A stretch of DNA of 64,000 nucleotides from contig CM050654.1 of NCBI GenBank assembly GCA_027574665.1, forward strand, positions 32,941,722 to 33,005,721. Reading direction: 5' to 3'. The translations under genes and the position numbers were made by a program. A model generated the notes under the pieces. That model was not told where the DNA came from. It worked only from the letters and a program-made list of their open reading frames with translations, and ran no database searches. This document shows positions 40,101 to 49,400 of this stretch, one piece after another. Source of the stretch: Rhynochetos jubatus. Its lineage: Eukaryota; Chordata; Aves; Eurypygiformes; Rhynochetidae. Positions within the stretch are counted from its first letter, which is position 1, and every line of letters starts with the position of its first letter.

Positions 40101-43100
40101 TCAGCACTGGCAGGCAATCAGAGTGCATGTCAAGGCAATGTCCTTCAGTAAACAGGGGTCCTTGCACACATGCCTTGATTTCCATGGCACGATGAGTCCA
40201 GCACAAGAGCCTACCCGGGATAACCTAACAGCAGCAGCTGGCACTTTCTGCTTCTGCATTAAGCAACGTGATTAGGTCAGCCACATGCAGTTTGTTTTTC
40301 ATATTCTCTCTGGGGAGAGAACGTGTGTGGCAGAGCAGGATGTTAATGTTGTAGGCAATTTTAATTAACTTGCTGCTACATAATTACATTACAAAAGGTG
40401 AAGTTGAAAAATACCCTTCGCACTTAGACATTTGTAACAGTCATTAACTCCTACAGAAATCTATTCCATGGAAAGCACAAATTATTTGCTATTTAAAAGC
40501 TATTTAAGAGTTTGTGTTTCTTCAGATTAGCTTAACTTGAACTCTAAATGAATATCCCAGTATTAACACAAGTATCCTGCGACACCAGAACCAAGTCCCA
40601 CATTTGTCAGCCCTGCCCCAGGGAGTTGTACAGCCTGCCCGTTCCACAGGGGAGTGCTCTGAGAAGCAAGAGAGTCACTCACTGAGGAGTCACAGGGGCG
40701 GAAAAGGGAGCCCAGACCTTGCTGGCCTGGTTCAGGTTCCCTAGTACAGCATCAGCCATAACGAAGCTCCTGTTTAAATTACCCCTTGAAGGAAAATGAA
40801 GCTCCTGGTAGAAACAGACAGAGAAGATAATGGCAGCACAGCATTCAACAACACTTCATGTTGCAGCTGCAACAGGGCTTCACTAAGGGCAGATCCTGCC
40901 TGACGATCTGGAGGCCTTCTACGATGGGGTTACAGCACTGCTGAGTAAGGGAAGAGCAACTGACATCATCTACGGGCACTTGTGCAAAGCGTCTGACATT
41001 GTCTTGCATGACATCCTTGTCTCTAAACTGGAGAGACACGGATTTGGCAGATGGACCACTCAGCGGATAAGGAACCAGCTGGATGGTCGCACTCAAAGAC
41101 TTGTGGTCAATGGTACAATGAATGGAGACCAGTGACGAGCAGCGTTCCTCAGGGATCGGTATTGGGACAGGTCCTGTTTAACATCTTTGTCACCAACATG
41201 GATGGTGGGATGAAGCACACCCTCAGCAAGCTTGACGATGACATTAAGCTGTATGATGCCGTCCATATGCTGGAGGGAAGCGATGTCATCCAGAGGGACC
41301 TGGACAGGCTGGAGACGTGGGCCTGGGCCAACCTCATGGAGTTCAACAAGGCCATGTGCAAGGTCCTGCACTTGGGTCGGGGCAATCCCAAGCACAAGTA
41401 CAGGCTGGGCGGAGAATGGATCAAAAGCAGCCCTGAGGAGAAGGACTTAGGGGTACTGGTAGATGAAAAGCTGGCCATGAGCCGGCAGTGTGTGCTGGCA
41501 GCCCAGAAAACCAACCATATCCTGGGCTGTATCCAGAGCAGCATGGCCAGCAGGTTGAGAGAGGGGATTCTCCCCCTCTACTCTGCTCTTGTGAGACCCC
41601 ACCTGCAGTGCTGTGTCCAGCTGTGGAGCCCCCAACATAAGAAGGATATAGACTGGTTGGAGCGAGTCCAGAGAAGGCCACGAAGGTGCTCAGAGGGCTG
41701 GAGCACCTCTGCCATGGGGACAGGCTGAGAGAGTTGGAATTGTTCAGCCTGGAGAAGAGAAGGCTCCAGGGAGACCTTATAGCACCTTCCAGTGCCTGAA
41801 AGGGCTGACAAGGAAGCTGGAGGAGGGTTGTTTTTTTTTTTAAAAGGGCCTGTAGTGACAGGACAAGGGGTAATGGGTTTAAATTGAAAGTGGGGAGATT
41901 TAGATTAGATATCAGGAAGAAATTCTTCCCACAGAGGGTGGTGAGGCACTGGCACAGGTTGCCCAGAGAAGCTGTGGGTGCCCCATCCCTGGGAGTGTTC
42001 AAGGCCAGGCTGGATGAGGCTTGGAGCAACCTGGTCTAGTGGAGGGTGTCCCTGCCCATGGCAGGGGGTTGGAACTAGATGGTCTTCAAGGTCCCTTCCA
42101 ACCCAAACCATTCTGTGATTCTATACCCAAACCCACCTCCACAGCTCTCCCTTCACACAGAGATTTACTTGTCTTAATTTATAACACATCTGAGCTTCCA
42201 TCTGCTCCAACCCCATCTTCCAGGTGGTAAATACATGTGTGAACATGCATGGCTCATCTGCCTTTTGGGCAGTGCTTGAGGCTTCAGCAAGGGTAAAATC
42301 AGCTTGATAAGCAGTGACCTTAACATTTTAATAACACAGAATGAATCCTGGGGTGGATAGAATCAGCTGATCATTTTAAACATGGGCTTCTTGCCTAATG
42401 AGCACATTGTGTAAGGTGTAACATTCCTAAATTGGTGTTATGAATACGGTATATTCTTTACGCAAAGACTCAAATTAAGTAAAGAAATCCAGACACCAGG
42501 TTTTTCAGCCATTTTCCCCCAGCATACCAAACAAATGTGACGGTCACCCTAATCTGATTTTTAGTTTAAAAAGAAAAAAAAGAAATACAACACACAAAAT
42601 TGCAAAAATAAATTCTGAATTTCACAGCAACCATTTAAGAAACTCTTCATCTCAACACTGAGTTCATCACACCTCAAAAGGCCAGCAACAACTCAGAAAG
42701 CAAGCAGCTAGGGCTTTCTGAAGGCCACGCAGTGATGAGGTATCTCCACAGATCAGAAACAGAAGGAAGATCAGGGCCGTCAGCCAACTCCAAACCTGCC
42801 AGCAGAAACCTAACAGCAGGGGCAGTGGAAAAGCCATCCACCGGCAGCCGGTGCCCCAATGTCACAATGCCGACAGGTTCTTAGGACAGAGGGCAACCGA
42901 AGTGGGTTGTAAGAACAGAGGAAAGTCGAAGCAGGCACAGCCCTCTCGCAGGTAACACTGCTAAATTACAGCCTCTCTCCCTCTCTGTGGTTGTACACAA
43001 CGAGAAAGGGGTTTGCAGTCGATTACAGCAAATACATAAAAATTCCACCTAGCATCCCAGGGAAGTTCAAGCAGTGCAGAGAGAAAACCCAGAACAAGGG

Positions 43101-46100
43101 AGATGAGTAATGAAAAGGAAGTACCAGGAGTACCAGCATTAGAGTGAATTGCCCTAGGAGTACACAAACAGTTACATGAAGGTTTGGGTGGTTTCTTCTA
43201 CTTATCAAGTGACAGGGACTTTAATTCTGGCCTGCTCTCAGGAGTCCAGAGATAATTGGGTCAGCTAACACACTCTCCTGCAGCCTAAGCAAGAATTTGA
43301 TGCTTATGTTAATACCACGAGGAGAAATGTTAAGAGACAAGAACAGACGACCAGCAGGGGAGATGTTTGCAACACAGAGCATCGAACACTGTGCTGCCAT
43401 TCCCACCTGCGTCTGTTTCTACCAAGCTGGCTTCAGCTTTGAGGCCAAACAGATGAAATTTATCCTCACAAGATCAAACCTTCTTGGAATGTGATTAGAA
43501 ATGCATAGAAATTAGAAAAACTCTATATGTTTTCTTGCAACTAACACCAGCATCAGTGCTGCCTCGATAGAAAGGATTCTTATCAATATCCACCCAGGAG
43601 TATTGTCTCAATTTTTAGACACTTCTCTTTATTACTACTAATTAGATCCTTTTTGCAAGATAGCATGAATAAAAACCATAAACACTTCTACAGTCTAGCT
43701 CAGCCTCACACGTTTTGCTTCCGTGTATTTGACGTGCAAAGGATTGTCAGACACCCGCCAAGTTAACTGGGATCAAGCAGATATAAGCATTTCCTTTAAA
43801 ACACATTTCCTACGGGATCACTTTACAAAGCAGAGATCATGATCATCCTGAAATGAATAATCTCAGGGGAGACCTTATCGCTCACTACAACTATCTGAAA
43901 GGAGGGTGCAGAGAGGTGGGGGTTGGTCTCTTCCCAAGGAACAAGCAATAGAAGAGGAAATGGCCTCAAGTTGTGCCAGGGAAGGTTTAGATTGGATATT
44001 AGGAAAATTTTCTGTGCCAAAAGGGTTGCCAAGCACTGGAAGGGGCTGCCCAGGGACGTGGTGGAGTCAGCATCCCTGGAGGGATTTAGAGACGTGTGGA
44101 CAAGGTGCTCAGGGACATGATTTAGGGGTGGTATTAGCAGTGCTGGGTTAACGGCTGGACTTGATGATCTTAAAGGTCTTTTCCAACCTAAGGACTCTGT
44201 GATTCTATGACATGCAGAATTAAAATACATTCATGTGTTCCAGCTACCAGTTCTCCTCTTACGTCACCGCATGCTGACCTGCTCAAACACAGAAGACAAT
44301 TAAGGTCAGTAACTGTTTACTCGTTATTTTGGTATTTATGAAGAGTTCTTACACGGTGTCAATTACAAAATAATCCAAGCCCTTGAAAGACAAACGGTGA
44401 CCATTTCACTTGCTTTACGTTTGTTATTCTTTTGCATTTGATACAAGAAAAAATACAATGTTACTCTTTTTGCCAAAACATTCTCCAATGTTTGTTTTCA
44501 CTTCTGATTGCTTATTCTCAGCCTTTACTACTCCCAAAGTCACACGGAGGAATTCTGTGAGAATCTGCCTTAAGCTGATAACCTAATGACAAACAGAAGC
44601 CATCCGGCATGCAGAACCCTCTTACCTGCCATTGTCACCCCTAGCCAAAAAAAAAAAACCAAACCCAAAACACACACTTAAAAAAAGGTAATATTAGTCT
44701 AGCAGTTGAATTCTTTTCTTAGAAGCTACTTTCATGCAAGTGTTTTGCTATTCTAATTCACAATTGTGAATAACCCTGCAGCACTTCAACTGTTCCTGAG
44801 AGTTAACTTGCTTCCTTAAAAAGATGAGCAAAAGACATAATCTGCAATATTTTATAAATATATGTGGCTAAATCCATAGTAAGCAGATGCTAAAACCATT
44901 TCAGAAATAAGGAACAAAAGCAGTTATCTACCAAAATACATGCAGAGGTAGAAAGGACATAGGTTTTGAAATATAACTTGTAAGCTTGAAAGTCAGCAAT
45001 CGTCTGGGAAATCCATGAATGTTTCACGGGTATTCCTACCAGCAAGGGAAGAAACGCTGGGAATCTTTTAACAGCAGCCAAATTGATTTACGTATTTGAG
45101 AGCAGAACCACTAAGAAAAATATAAGAGGATGGCACATTAGCACACCTCCAACTGGGAAAGACAATCTCGTTTCTCTGGTCAACTACAGTGCTTTAAACT
45201 TTTAATTCTGTAGATAAATGAGAACCACTTACTGCAACTAATTTCTCCCAAAATTATCTGAAAGCCCCTGAAGCCAGGCTGAAAGGACTCGATACACTCC
45301 TCTGGCACATATTCTGACCAGCTCTCTATTATCTCACAGACACGGATTCTGCTTTCTGGCTGTGAAATCTTTGTGTTATTTGAATGACTACAATTCACGT
45401 GTCAGTGAAGCACCTGCCAAGGCTGTCTCCTTTCCCTCAGTGCTTTGAAACTACTCTGTTCATTTGTGTTCTGGTCTGATCTAGAGCAAGGCAAAACCAA
45501 GAATTAGGATGGTCAAGAGTAAAAGCAGAATTGTTGAATCCAATTCTTCATATGGGCACTGCTACACTTACTTCCTAGCTCTATTACTGCTGCAAATAAA
45601 GCAGCTGTTTAGAAAACGTTATCATCTTAAATGACTTTATCAAGTACTCTTTTAACAATTTGAAGTCATTCAGCTCACCTCATGGCACCTGTTCCTCTAA
45701 ATGAAAATGGGGATAAAGAGTTTGGCGTGCAGCACGGCCTCTCAGGCTCCCTTTACCTACCTAACTGCAAGTTAAAATTCACCCCATTCCTGACCCCAGT
45801 CAGGAAAACGCAGACGGGGGTTGGTTGCTCGCAGACGCTCTCTGACGCAGACAGTATATTCGTAAGTAAAGAAGATCATTTCCTGTCAGATGTCTAGAAG
45901 AGCAGTTGCTCAAGAACTCTTAACTTCTATTAAATTAAAAAAAAATAATCCTCCTGCCTCTGGAGAAACTGAGCCCTTACAGCTTTCAAGGGAGGCCCTG
46001 CCATACTGGCTGCCTGAAGGCACCGGGCACAGGCTACAAGCAGAAAGCCTGCAGAGAGGTTCAGCTGTATCTCTGCATCATCTGAAGTGCTTGGCTGCCT

Positions 46101-49045
46101 CTGGTTGTCTCAAATCTCCCCATTACGCCCCACAGAAATATAAAGTGTGACTTTCTGCTTCATTTTTTATTTTCTAGGCACACGCTTTACCCCAGAGATG
46201 TGTGAATTTCCACCTCTGAGAGATCCAGTTTGCAATATTTCAGGATCCAGCAGTGCCGGAGATTCCTTCCCCCCATAGTCATAATTCCCCATTTGGAACA
46301 TTAATGTATTAAGGACCTGTTGCCCCATCTGTGTTACAACTACACTACAGATGTTTTGACAAGAGGCTTCACCAAACGCAGAGCTATACACTTCTACACC
46401 AGATGCAGTCTGTGCTGAGTCTGTTCAGGACTCTGCTCCTACCGCGCTGCGTGACCACACATTGCTCACCCTCCCTGCTATAAAAGTTACAGATCAAAAT
46501 TCCAGCAAATTCTGTTTCTAAACATATTTTAGGCACTGATTCATTAGAGAGGCCTTTCTTTTGTCAGATAGATTTCAGAATAGAAGCAATCCACAAAGTG
46601 AAAACTAAGCTACAGCATCCCGTCCGGGAGAGCTTCCTAGGGAGGCACAGGGGAAAGGTGGTATTTTGTGGGTAATTAAGACACAGAGACAAATGTAGAA
46701 GTAAATAATTGATCCCCAGCAGAGCAGAGATTAACAGTGAGGTACCTCAAGTGTCCACAATACTACAGTTAGTACATTAAACTTGTCCCAGTGATCTAAG
46801 GGGGTGAGGTGGGGCAGAAATACTAATGTGTCGTAGAGTATTAGATCAAATTAAATCAGATACCAAGAGCTGCGTGGTATAATGTGGACAGTTCTCACAG
46901 CTGTCAAGCCATCAAACAGGCTATCACTCAGAGTGTCAGTTCAACTTTTGACCTGCGAGCCACAGCGCTGAAAGAACACACACAACACTTGGATGGATAA
47001 TTTTAACAAGCGGAATTTCATTGCACAGCCCTGACCTGCGACCCTCATCTCAAAGATACTATAGCAAAACGGAGTTTAGGCAAATTGGGCATCTCATCCT
47101 TTCCACTGCCTCCAATTCCACATAAAAACATAATATACTTTCACTTTGATTGTATAACTCCTTGGATTTGTGTGTGAAACACATGGACAGTAAGTGCTTG
47201 GTCACAGTAAGGGCAATTTTCATTAGAATAATCACAGTTAAGCTGAATCCAGAGTCTTAAAAAAATGTATGTATTAGAAGTGACTAGAAACAGCAGATAA
47301 GGCAACCAATAACTGAATCAGACAAGAACCTTTCCCTATTTAACAGCCTGAAACACTGGCCCTGAAATCACCACTTCTCCTTCCGGCACTAGCCAACGAA
47401 AAGTAAATTACTCGTCACCCACATTCTGAGCTGTTCACTCCCTATTAAAATCATCAGGCACCCCGTGCCCACACGGCCTGTGCCCTCCCTTGGCTAAGCC
47501 ATCCGACGGCCCTCCATCCTGTGCCAGCACACAGATGTACCACGCTCCGCTTCTGCCGTCTCCGCGCACAGGAAACAGAAAGCCAGTCCATCTGGGCTGG
47601 CAGATGACGGCTCTGGAGAGTCTCCATTTGAAGGAGAAGTGTGCAAACTTCACATAACAGCAGTATTTTCAACAGCAACATGGCAGCGCTCCAGTCAAGG
47701 ATGAGAGACCTAAAAGCAGCGATTCGGAAGTCTCTCAGGCGATGCCTCAGAGGGCTCGCTACCAGTGTGGGAGTGGAAACTCGCTCAGTCAGAAGGCAAA
47801 AGTACGTGAAAACCTTCAAATCCCAAGAGCACACAGGCAGGTCACAGATTCACACAGATTCACCGAGTGTTAGGGGTTGGAAGGCACCTCTAGAGATCAT
47901 CCAGTCCAACCCCCCTGCCAGAGCAGGATCACCCAGAGCAGATCACACAGGAACAAGTCCAGGCAGCTTTGGAAAGTCTCCAGGGAAGGAGACTCCCCCC
48001 TCTCTGGGCAGCCTGTCCCAGGGCTCTGTCCCCCTCACAGGGAAGAAGGGTTTCCTCACGTTCAGGCTGAACCTTCTGTTTGCCAGTTTATGGCCATTGT
48101 CCCTCATCCTGTCACTGGGCACCACTGAGAAGAACCTGGCCCCATCCTCCTGCCATTCAGGTCATTCCAAGGAAGCATTCTAGTTTGAATTAGCTTCAAA
48201 TTAATGCTCTGTGCTCAGCTTCTCCCGCTTTCTCCGCTCTCTTCTCCTGTATTTGCCGTACCTGAGTGATCACCCTGACGCATGCTAAGCGCAGCAGTTC
48301 TTAAAATAAGTCAGATAAGACAGAAACTGTGCGTACTCAAGAGTTTCACTATCAGCGACAAATAGCATCGATAAAAAAAAAAGACTGCCACTAAGTTCTT
48401 AAAGAAGACACGCCAAGCTAAAATTCGGCACAGAGCTTAGCTTTTCGGGAGGGCTGGAAAGCAACGGAGAGCCTTCAGCAACTTTAAACCGCTCTCTGCA
48501 TCCTGCGAGGGGAAAAAATAACCACTAAAAGGAAGGAGCAAAGGCGCAACCCCCGGCAGCATCCGCAGCCCGGACCCGGGGCTCTGCGTTAACGCACAAG
48601 CACACAAACCCGGAGCCGGCTGACAGCCCGTCTGCCGCCCGCCACGCCGAAAGGGCACTAAAAGCAGAGCGAGCGGCCGGGTGCAGCCCGGCGCCGGGGG
48701 TCTCCGTGCCCGTATCCCCCTCCCCGGTCCCCCGCGGGCATCTAAAGCCGGGGCAGCCGCGCCGACGACCCTCGCTCCGGGCAGACAGGGCGCGGGCAGC
48801 CCTGCGAGGGGAGCACGGGCGTTCCCGGCGCCCCACGCCAGCGCTCCGCAGCACCGGCGGTGCCCGGGCCCGCAGCCCCTCGCCTCGCCCCCACCGCCCC
48901 CGGCCCGCCGCGCCCACCTGTACTGCCAGCCCTTGGCGCCGCGGCCGCCGGTCCTGCCGCCCATCTGTCCCGCCGCCGGCGGCTGCTCCGTCCTGCCCTC
49001 GCCCTCCGGCCCCTTCATGGCTGCCGCGGGGTCCGCGCACTGCAT
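10098..49045 (-). CDS. Oxysterol-binding protein-related protein 11 (ORP11), complete 13-exon gene
   Basis: Thirteen coding exons joined on the - strand give 2226 nt, 741 residues plus TAG, close to the human length of 747. All introns are GT-AG and all phases fit. An N-terminal PH domain spans about residues 47-147 (exons 2-4) and binds phosphoinositides. A linker/helical region (about 152-330, exons 5-7) corresponds to where human ORP11 pairs with ORP9. The lipid-binding ORD domain covers about 360-741. The family signature EQVSHHPP is at residues 497-504, [10 protein letters not shown] lies upstream of it, and the C-terminal [11 protein letters not shown] supplies further basic residues for the PI4P headgroup. 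I see no FFAT motif, consistent with ORP11 reaching the ER through its ORP9 partner. Known role of the family pair: phosphatidylserine/PI4P exchange at Golgi and late-endosome contacts. Sequence such as [20 protein letters not shown] separates it from the sister gene OSBPL10. Confidence 0.96.
10176..11530 (-). other. OSBPL11 intron 12
   Basis: 1.36 kb, GTAAGT to TTGCAG on the coding strand. No gene or repeat was recognised. Confidence 0.8.
11531..11684 (-). CDS. OSBPL11 exon 12
   Basis: Residues 665 (split Arg) to 716: [20 protein letters not shown], then [10 protein letters not shown] and [11 protein letters not shown]. Donor GAA|GTAAGT. It carries the charged helix that helps bind the PI4P headgroup in ORPs. 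The Cys in PWCTK replaces the Lys that I recall in the human protein. Confidence 0.95.
11685..12297 (-). other. OSBPL11 intron 11, with a local CpG cluster
   Basis: 613 bp, coding strand GTAGAG to TCGTAG. Around 11750-11870 it is unusually rich in CpG and GC compared with the AT-rich surroundings. No promoter element or exon was recognised in it. Confidence 0.7.
12298..12480 (-). CDS. OSBPL11 exon 11
   Basis: Residues 604 (split) to 665 (split). It contains [20 protein letters not shown], then [15 protein letters not shown] and [13 protein letters not shown]. Acceptor CCTAG, donor TCTAG|GTAGAG. These are strands of the ORD barrel and are near-identical to the human ORP11 segment. Confidence 0.97.
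12721..12794. repeat. 25-bp tandem repeat, three copies
   Basis: Three head-to-tail copies of a 25-bp unit containing GGAATTGAAAATGAAAAACC (12721-12745, 12746-12770, 12771-12794), with only one or two differences between units. Confidence 0.95.
15150..15196 (+). repeat. TTTGGG-like G-rich simple repeat
   Basis: Interspersed GGG runs separated by T-rich spacers, including GGGTTTGGGTTTGGG. It could form a G-quadruplex on the + strand. Confidence 0.7.
16201..16387 (-). CDS. OSBPL11 exon 10
   Basis: Residues 542 (split Gly) to 604 (split Arg): [60 protein letters not shown]. Acceptor CACACAG, donor CATCG|GTGAGA. This is core ORD barrel sequence. Confidence 0.96.
16388..17973 (-). other. OSBPL11 intron 9
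   Basis: 1.59 kb, coding strand GTAAGT to CACACAG. No gene or recognised repeat; a few short A runs. Confidence 0.75.
17974..18472 (-). CDS. OSBPL11 exon 9 (ORD core, signature motif)
   Basis: The largest exon, 499 nt, residues 376-542. It begins [20 protein letters not shown], contains [10 protein letters not shown] (PI4P/lipid contacts) and the OSBP-family signature EQVSHHPP at residues 497-504, and ends [11 protein letters not shown]. The segment between HCSWRMPKS and YYTVKF is an acidic, Ser-rich loop that is poorly conserved against human. Acceptor TTTTCAG, donor GAGG|GTAAGT. Confidence 0.98.
18473..18671 (-). other. OSBPL11 intron 8
   Basis: The shortest intron, 199 bp, coding strand GTAAGTAAC to GTTTTCAG. 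Nothing else in it. Confidence 0.9.
18672..18812 (-). CDS. OSBPL11 exon 8
   Basis: Residues 329-375: an acidic stretch [20 protein letters not shown], then [20 protein letters not shown] ending TR. It contains the start of the ORD, including the lid-like helix. Acceptor CATCCCAG, donor AGA|GTAAGT. Confidence 0.96.
18813..21094 (-). other. OSBPL11 intron 7
   Basis: 2.28 kb, coding strand GTAAGG to ATCCCAG. It contains a GT-rich microsatellite at about 19073-19096. No coding sequence or recognised transposon otherwise. Confidence 0.75.
21095..21240 (-). CDS. OSBPL11 exon 7
   Basis: Residues 280 (split Gly) to 328: [20 protein letters not shown], then a variable polar segment ending AEPCQLTR. 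This is the linker between the dimerisation region and the ORD. Acceptor GCTTCAG, donor AGG|GTAAGG. Confidence 0.94.
21241..25389 (-). other. OSBPL11 intron 6
   Basis: 4.15 kb, coding strand GTGGGT to GCTTCAG. AT-rich with several A or T homopolymers. I see no exon, RNA gene or recognised transposon. Confidence 0.7.
25390..25591 (-). CDS. OSBPL11 exon 6
   Basis: Residues 213-280: [60 protein letters not shown] predicted helical segment in the region mapped in human ORP11 to ORP9 binding. Acceptor TTGACAG, donor GCAG|GTGGGT. Confidence 0.97.
25592..27777 (-). other. OSBPL11 intron 5
   Basis: 2.19 kb, coding strand GTTTGT to TTGACAG. It contains a T run on + at about 25724-25737. No further element was recognised. 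Confidence 0.7.
27778..27960 (-). CDS. OSBPL11 exon 5
   Basis: Residues 152-212: [48 protein letters not shown] Ser/Arg-rich linker with RSFSLAS and RRPS, likely phosphorylation sites (inference). Acceptor CACTAG, donor GAG|GTTTGT. In phase 0 on both sides. Confidence 0.95.
27961..28949 (-). other. OSBPL11 intron 4
   Basis: 0.99 kb, coding strand GTATCG to CACTAG. Nothing notable. Confidence 0.8.
28950..29029 (-). CDS. OSBPL11 exon 4
   Basis: Residues 125 (split Ala) to 151: [20 protein letters not shown] then TEAIGK. It carries the C-terminal helix of the PH domain with the conserved Trp. Acceptor TTATTAG, donor AAG|GTATCG. Confidence 0.96.
29030..29800 (-). other. OSBPL11 intron 3
   Basis: 771 bp, coding strand GTAGGA to TTATTAG. 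No element recognised. Confidence 0.8.
29801..29976 (-). CDS. OSBPL11 exon 3
   Basis: Residues 66 (split Arg) to 125 (split Ala): [56 protein letters not shown]. Central strands of the PH domain. Acceptor TTGTTGCAG, donor AGAG|GTAGGA. Apart from a few changes it is identical to human ORP11. Confidence 0.98.
29977..31083 (-). other. OSBPL11 intron 2
   Basis: 1.1 kb, coding strand GTAAGTCC to GTTGCAG. It holds the G-rich tract at 30029-30069, which is C-rich in the transcript. Nothing else recognised. Confidence 0.8.
30029..30069 (+). repeat. G-rich tract, possible G-quadruplex
   Basis: Four or more runs of three to six G within 41 bases, preceded by eight T. On the coding (-) strand it is a C-rich pyrimidine tract ending about 53 nt upstream of exon 3. 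Confidence 0.85.
31084..31152 (-). CDS. OSBPL11 exon 2 (69-nt microexon)
   Basis: Residues 43 (split Ser) to 66 (split Arg): [20 protein letters not shown] then QY. First strands of the PH domain. Acceptor TTTTTCCACAG, donor TATCG|GTAAGT. It was located by its peptide because it is too short to stand out as an open frame. The length is a multiple of three. Confidence 0.96.
33455..33815 (-). mobile_element. Probable solo endogenous-retrovirus LTR
   Basis: Read on the - strand, this block has the layout of a retroviral LTR: a CpG-containing U3-like part, then a segment ending AACTCTGAGTTGTTAATAAA, where AATAAA is at 33496-33491, followed by a short U5-like part. It is GC/CpG-richer than the flanking intron. 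No gag, pol or env-like frame lies beside it, so a solo LTR is most likely. The exact ends and target-site duplication were not resolved. Family assignment (ERVL-like) is a guess from memory. Confidence 0.5.
38850..39052 (+). mobile_element. CR1 LINE 3' fragment, diverged
   Basis: CR1 3' end in + orientation: AAATTCTTCACAATCG, GTGAGCCCAGAGAGGC, a GGCTGGACTAGAGA block and the terminal CAACCCAAATTATTCTATAA. Clearly older than the copies at 40.8 and 53.7 kb. Confidence 0.85.
40848..42124 (+). mobile_element. CR1 LINE with a reverse-transcriptase remnant
   Basis: 5'-truncated CR1 of about 1.28 kb in + orientation, the longest recent copy in the window. It contains the end of ORF2: [32 protein letters not shown], then the CR1 C-terminal block [20 protein letters not shown] and [20 protein letters not shown]. 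The conserved FADD-type catalytic motif reads LDDD here, and the frame breaks after about 41728. The 3' end is intact up to GGTTGGAACTAGATGGTCTT, ...CCATTCTGTGATTCTATA. The copy is not autonomous. Confidence 0.95.
43861..44212 (+). mobile_element. CR1 LINE 3' fragment, other subfamily
   Basis: CR1 in + orientation with CAGGGGAGACCTTATCGCTC at the left and TCCAACCTAAGGACTCTGTG ATTCTATGA at the right. Its central part (ACGTGGTGGAGTCAGCATCC) matches the CR1 types whose 3' UTR differs from the copies at 4.3, 40.8 and 53.7 kb. Confidence 0.92.
47845..48160 (-). mobile_element. CR1 LINE 3' fragment
   Basis: CR1 in - orientation. On + it starts with a degenerate terminal repeat (ACAGATTCACACAGATTCAC), then GTTAGGGGTTGGAAGGCACC and ATCATCCAGTCCAACCCCCC, and ends near the CCTGTCACTGGGCACCACTG block. 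It lies within 800 bp of OSBPL11 exon 1. Confidence 0.93.
48918..49045 (-). CDS. OSBPL11 exon 1 (start codon)
   Basis: Residues 1-42 plus a split Ser codon: [20 protein letters not shown], a Gly/Arg-rich low-complexity part, then GAKGWQY. The ATG at 49045 is chosen because it aligns with the human MQ start, has G at -3, and is the first ATG in this frame downstream of the likely start site. A second in-frame ATG at 49018 (codon 10) also exists. Donor TACAG|GTGGGC. Confidence 0.9.
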
Positions 49046-49269
49046 GGCGCCGCGGCTCCCCGCCCCCCTCAGGGGCGCCCCCGGCCCAGGGCGGGCCGCC
49101 TGCCGGGGAGGGGGCCCGCCGGCCCCGCTCAAGCCTCGCCGGGGCTCGGCCGCGCCCGCCCCATGCGGGTTGCGATGGCGGCGGCTGCCGGCACCCCCGC
49201 GCCCCGCTCAGCCGCGCTCGGCTCCCCGTACGGCCGCGGCGGGCTGGAGAAACCCGCCCCGCCGCTCCC

Positions 49270-49320
49270 TCACCCCGCGGCCCGGCCCAGCCGCCCCTTC
49301 CGGGTCAGCGCCGCCGCCAT
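49270..49320 (-). other. Upstream ORF in the OSBPL11 5' leader
   Basis: The ATG inside the YY1-type motif (49320-49318) opens a 16-codon frame (MAAALTRKGRLGRAAG) with TGA at 49272-49270, 225 nt before the main ATG. Whether it is in the transcript depends on the exact start site. Confidence 0.4.
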
Positions 49321-49400
49321 CTTTAGTGCGGGCAGCAGTGCCCGCGGTAGGCCGCTCTCCGCTACTACCGCGCTTAAAGCGACAGCGCACCGTTAACAGC

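Larger units (their letters stand above)
31153..48917 (-). other. OSBPL11 intron 1
   Basis: 17.8 kb first intron, coding strand GTGGGC (48917) to TTCCACAG. It holds a probable solo LTR (about 33455-33815) and CR1 copies at 38850-39052, 40848-42124, 43861-44212 and 47845-48160. The rest (31.2-33.4, 33.9-38.8, 39.1-40.8, 42.2-43.8 and 44.3-47.8 kb) is AT-rich, with no exon or RNA gene that I could recognise. Confidence 0.75.
48440..49400 (-). promoter_or_regulatory. OSBPL11 CpG-island promoter
   Basis: About 1 kb of very GC- and CpG-rich sequence around OSBPL11 exon 1, with no TATA box seen. It contains an AAGATGGCGGC YY1-type motif on the coding strand at 49323-49313 and a CCGGAAGG ETS-type motif at 49303-49296. 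Both are typical of housekeeping promoters at or just downstream of the start site, so transcription probably begins near 49.32-49.35 kb. Confidence 0.8.

Noticed and set aside
41051..41728. 225-codon open frame on the + strand
   Set aside because: It is the tail of CR1 ORF2 inside a truncated LINE, not a host gene.
46870..46900. GTGGTATAATGTGG, reminiscent of a tRNA A/B box
   Set aside because: No cloverleaf, B box or T-loop could be built around it.
10098..49045. Identification as OSBPL10
   Set aside because: Adjacency to a GPD1-like gene first suggested OSBPL10, but exons 3, 6, 9 and 11 match ORP11 peptides and differ from ORP10 throughout.
48437..49132. OSBPL11 protein starting upstream of 49045
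   Set aside because: The frame is open to 49132 but begins with TTG, not ATG. The human protein aligns from the ATG at 49045.
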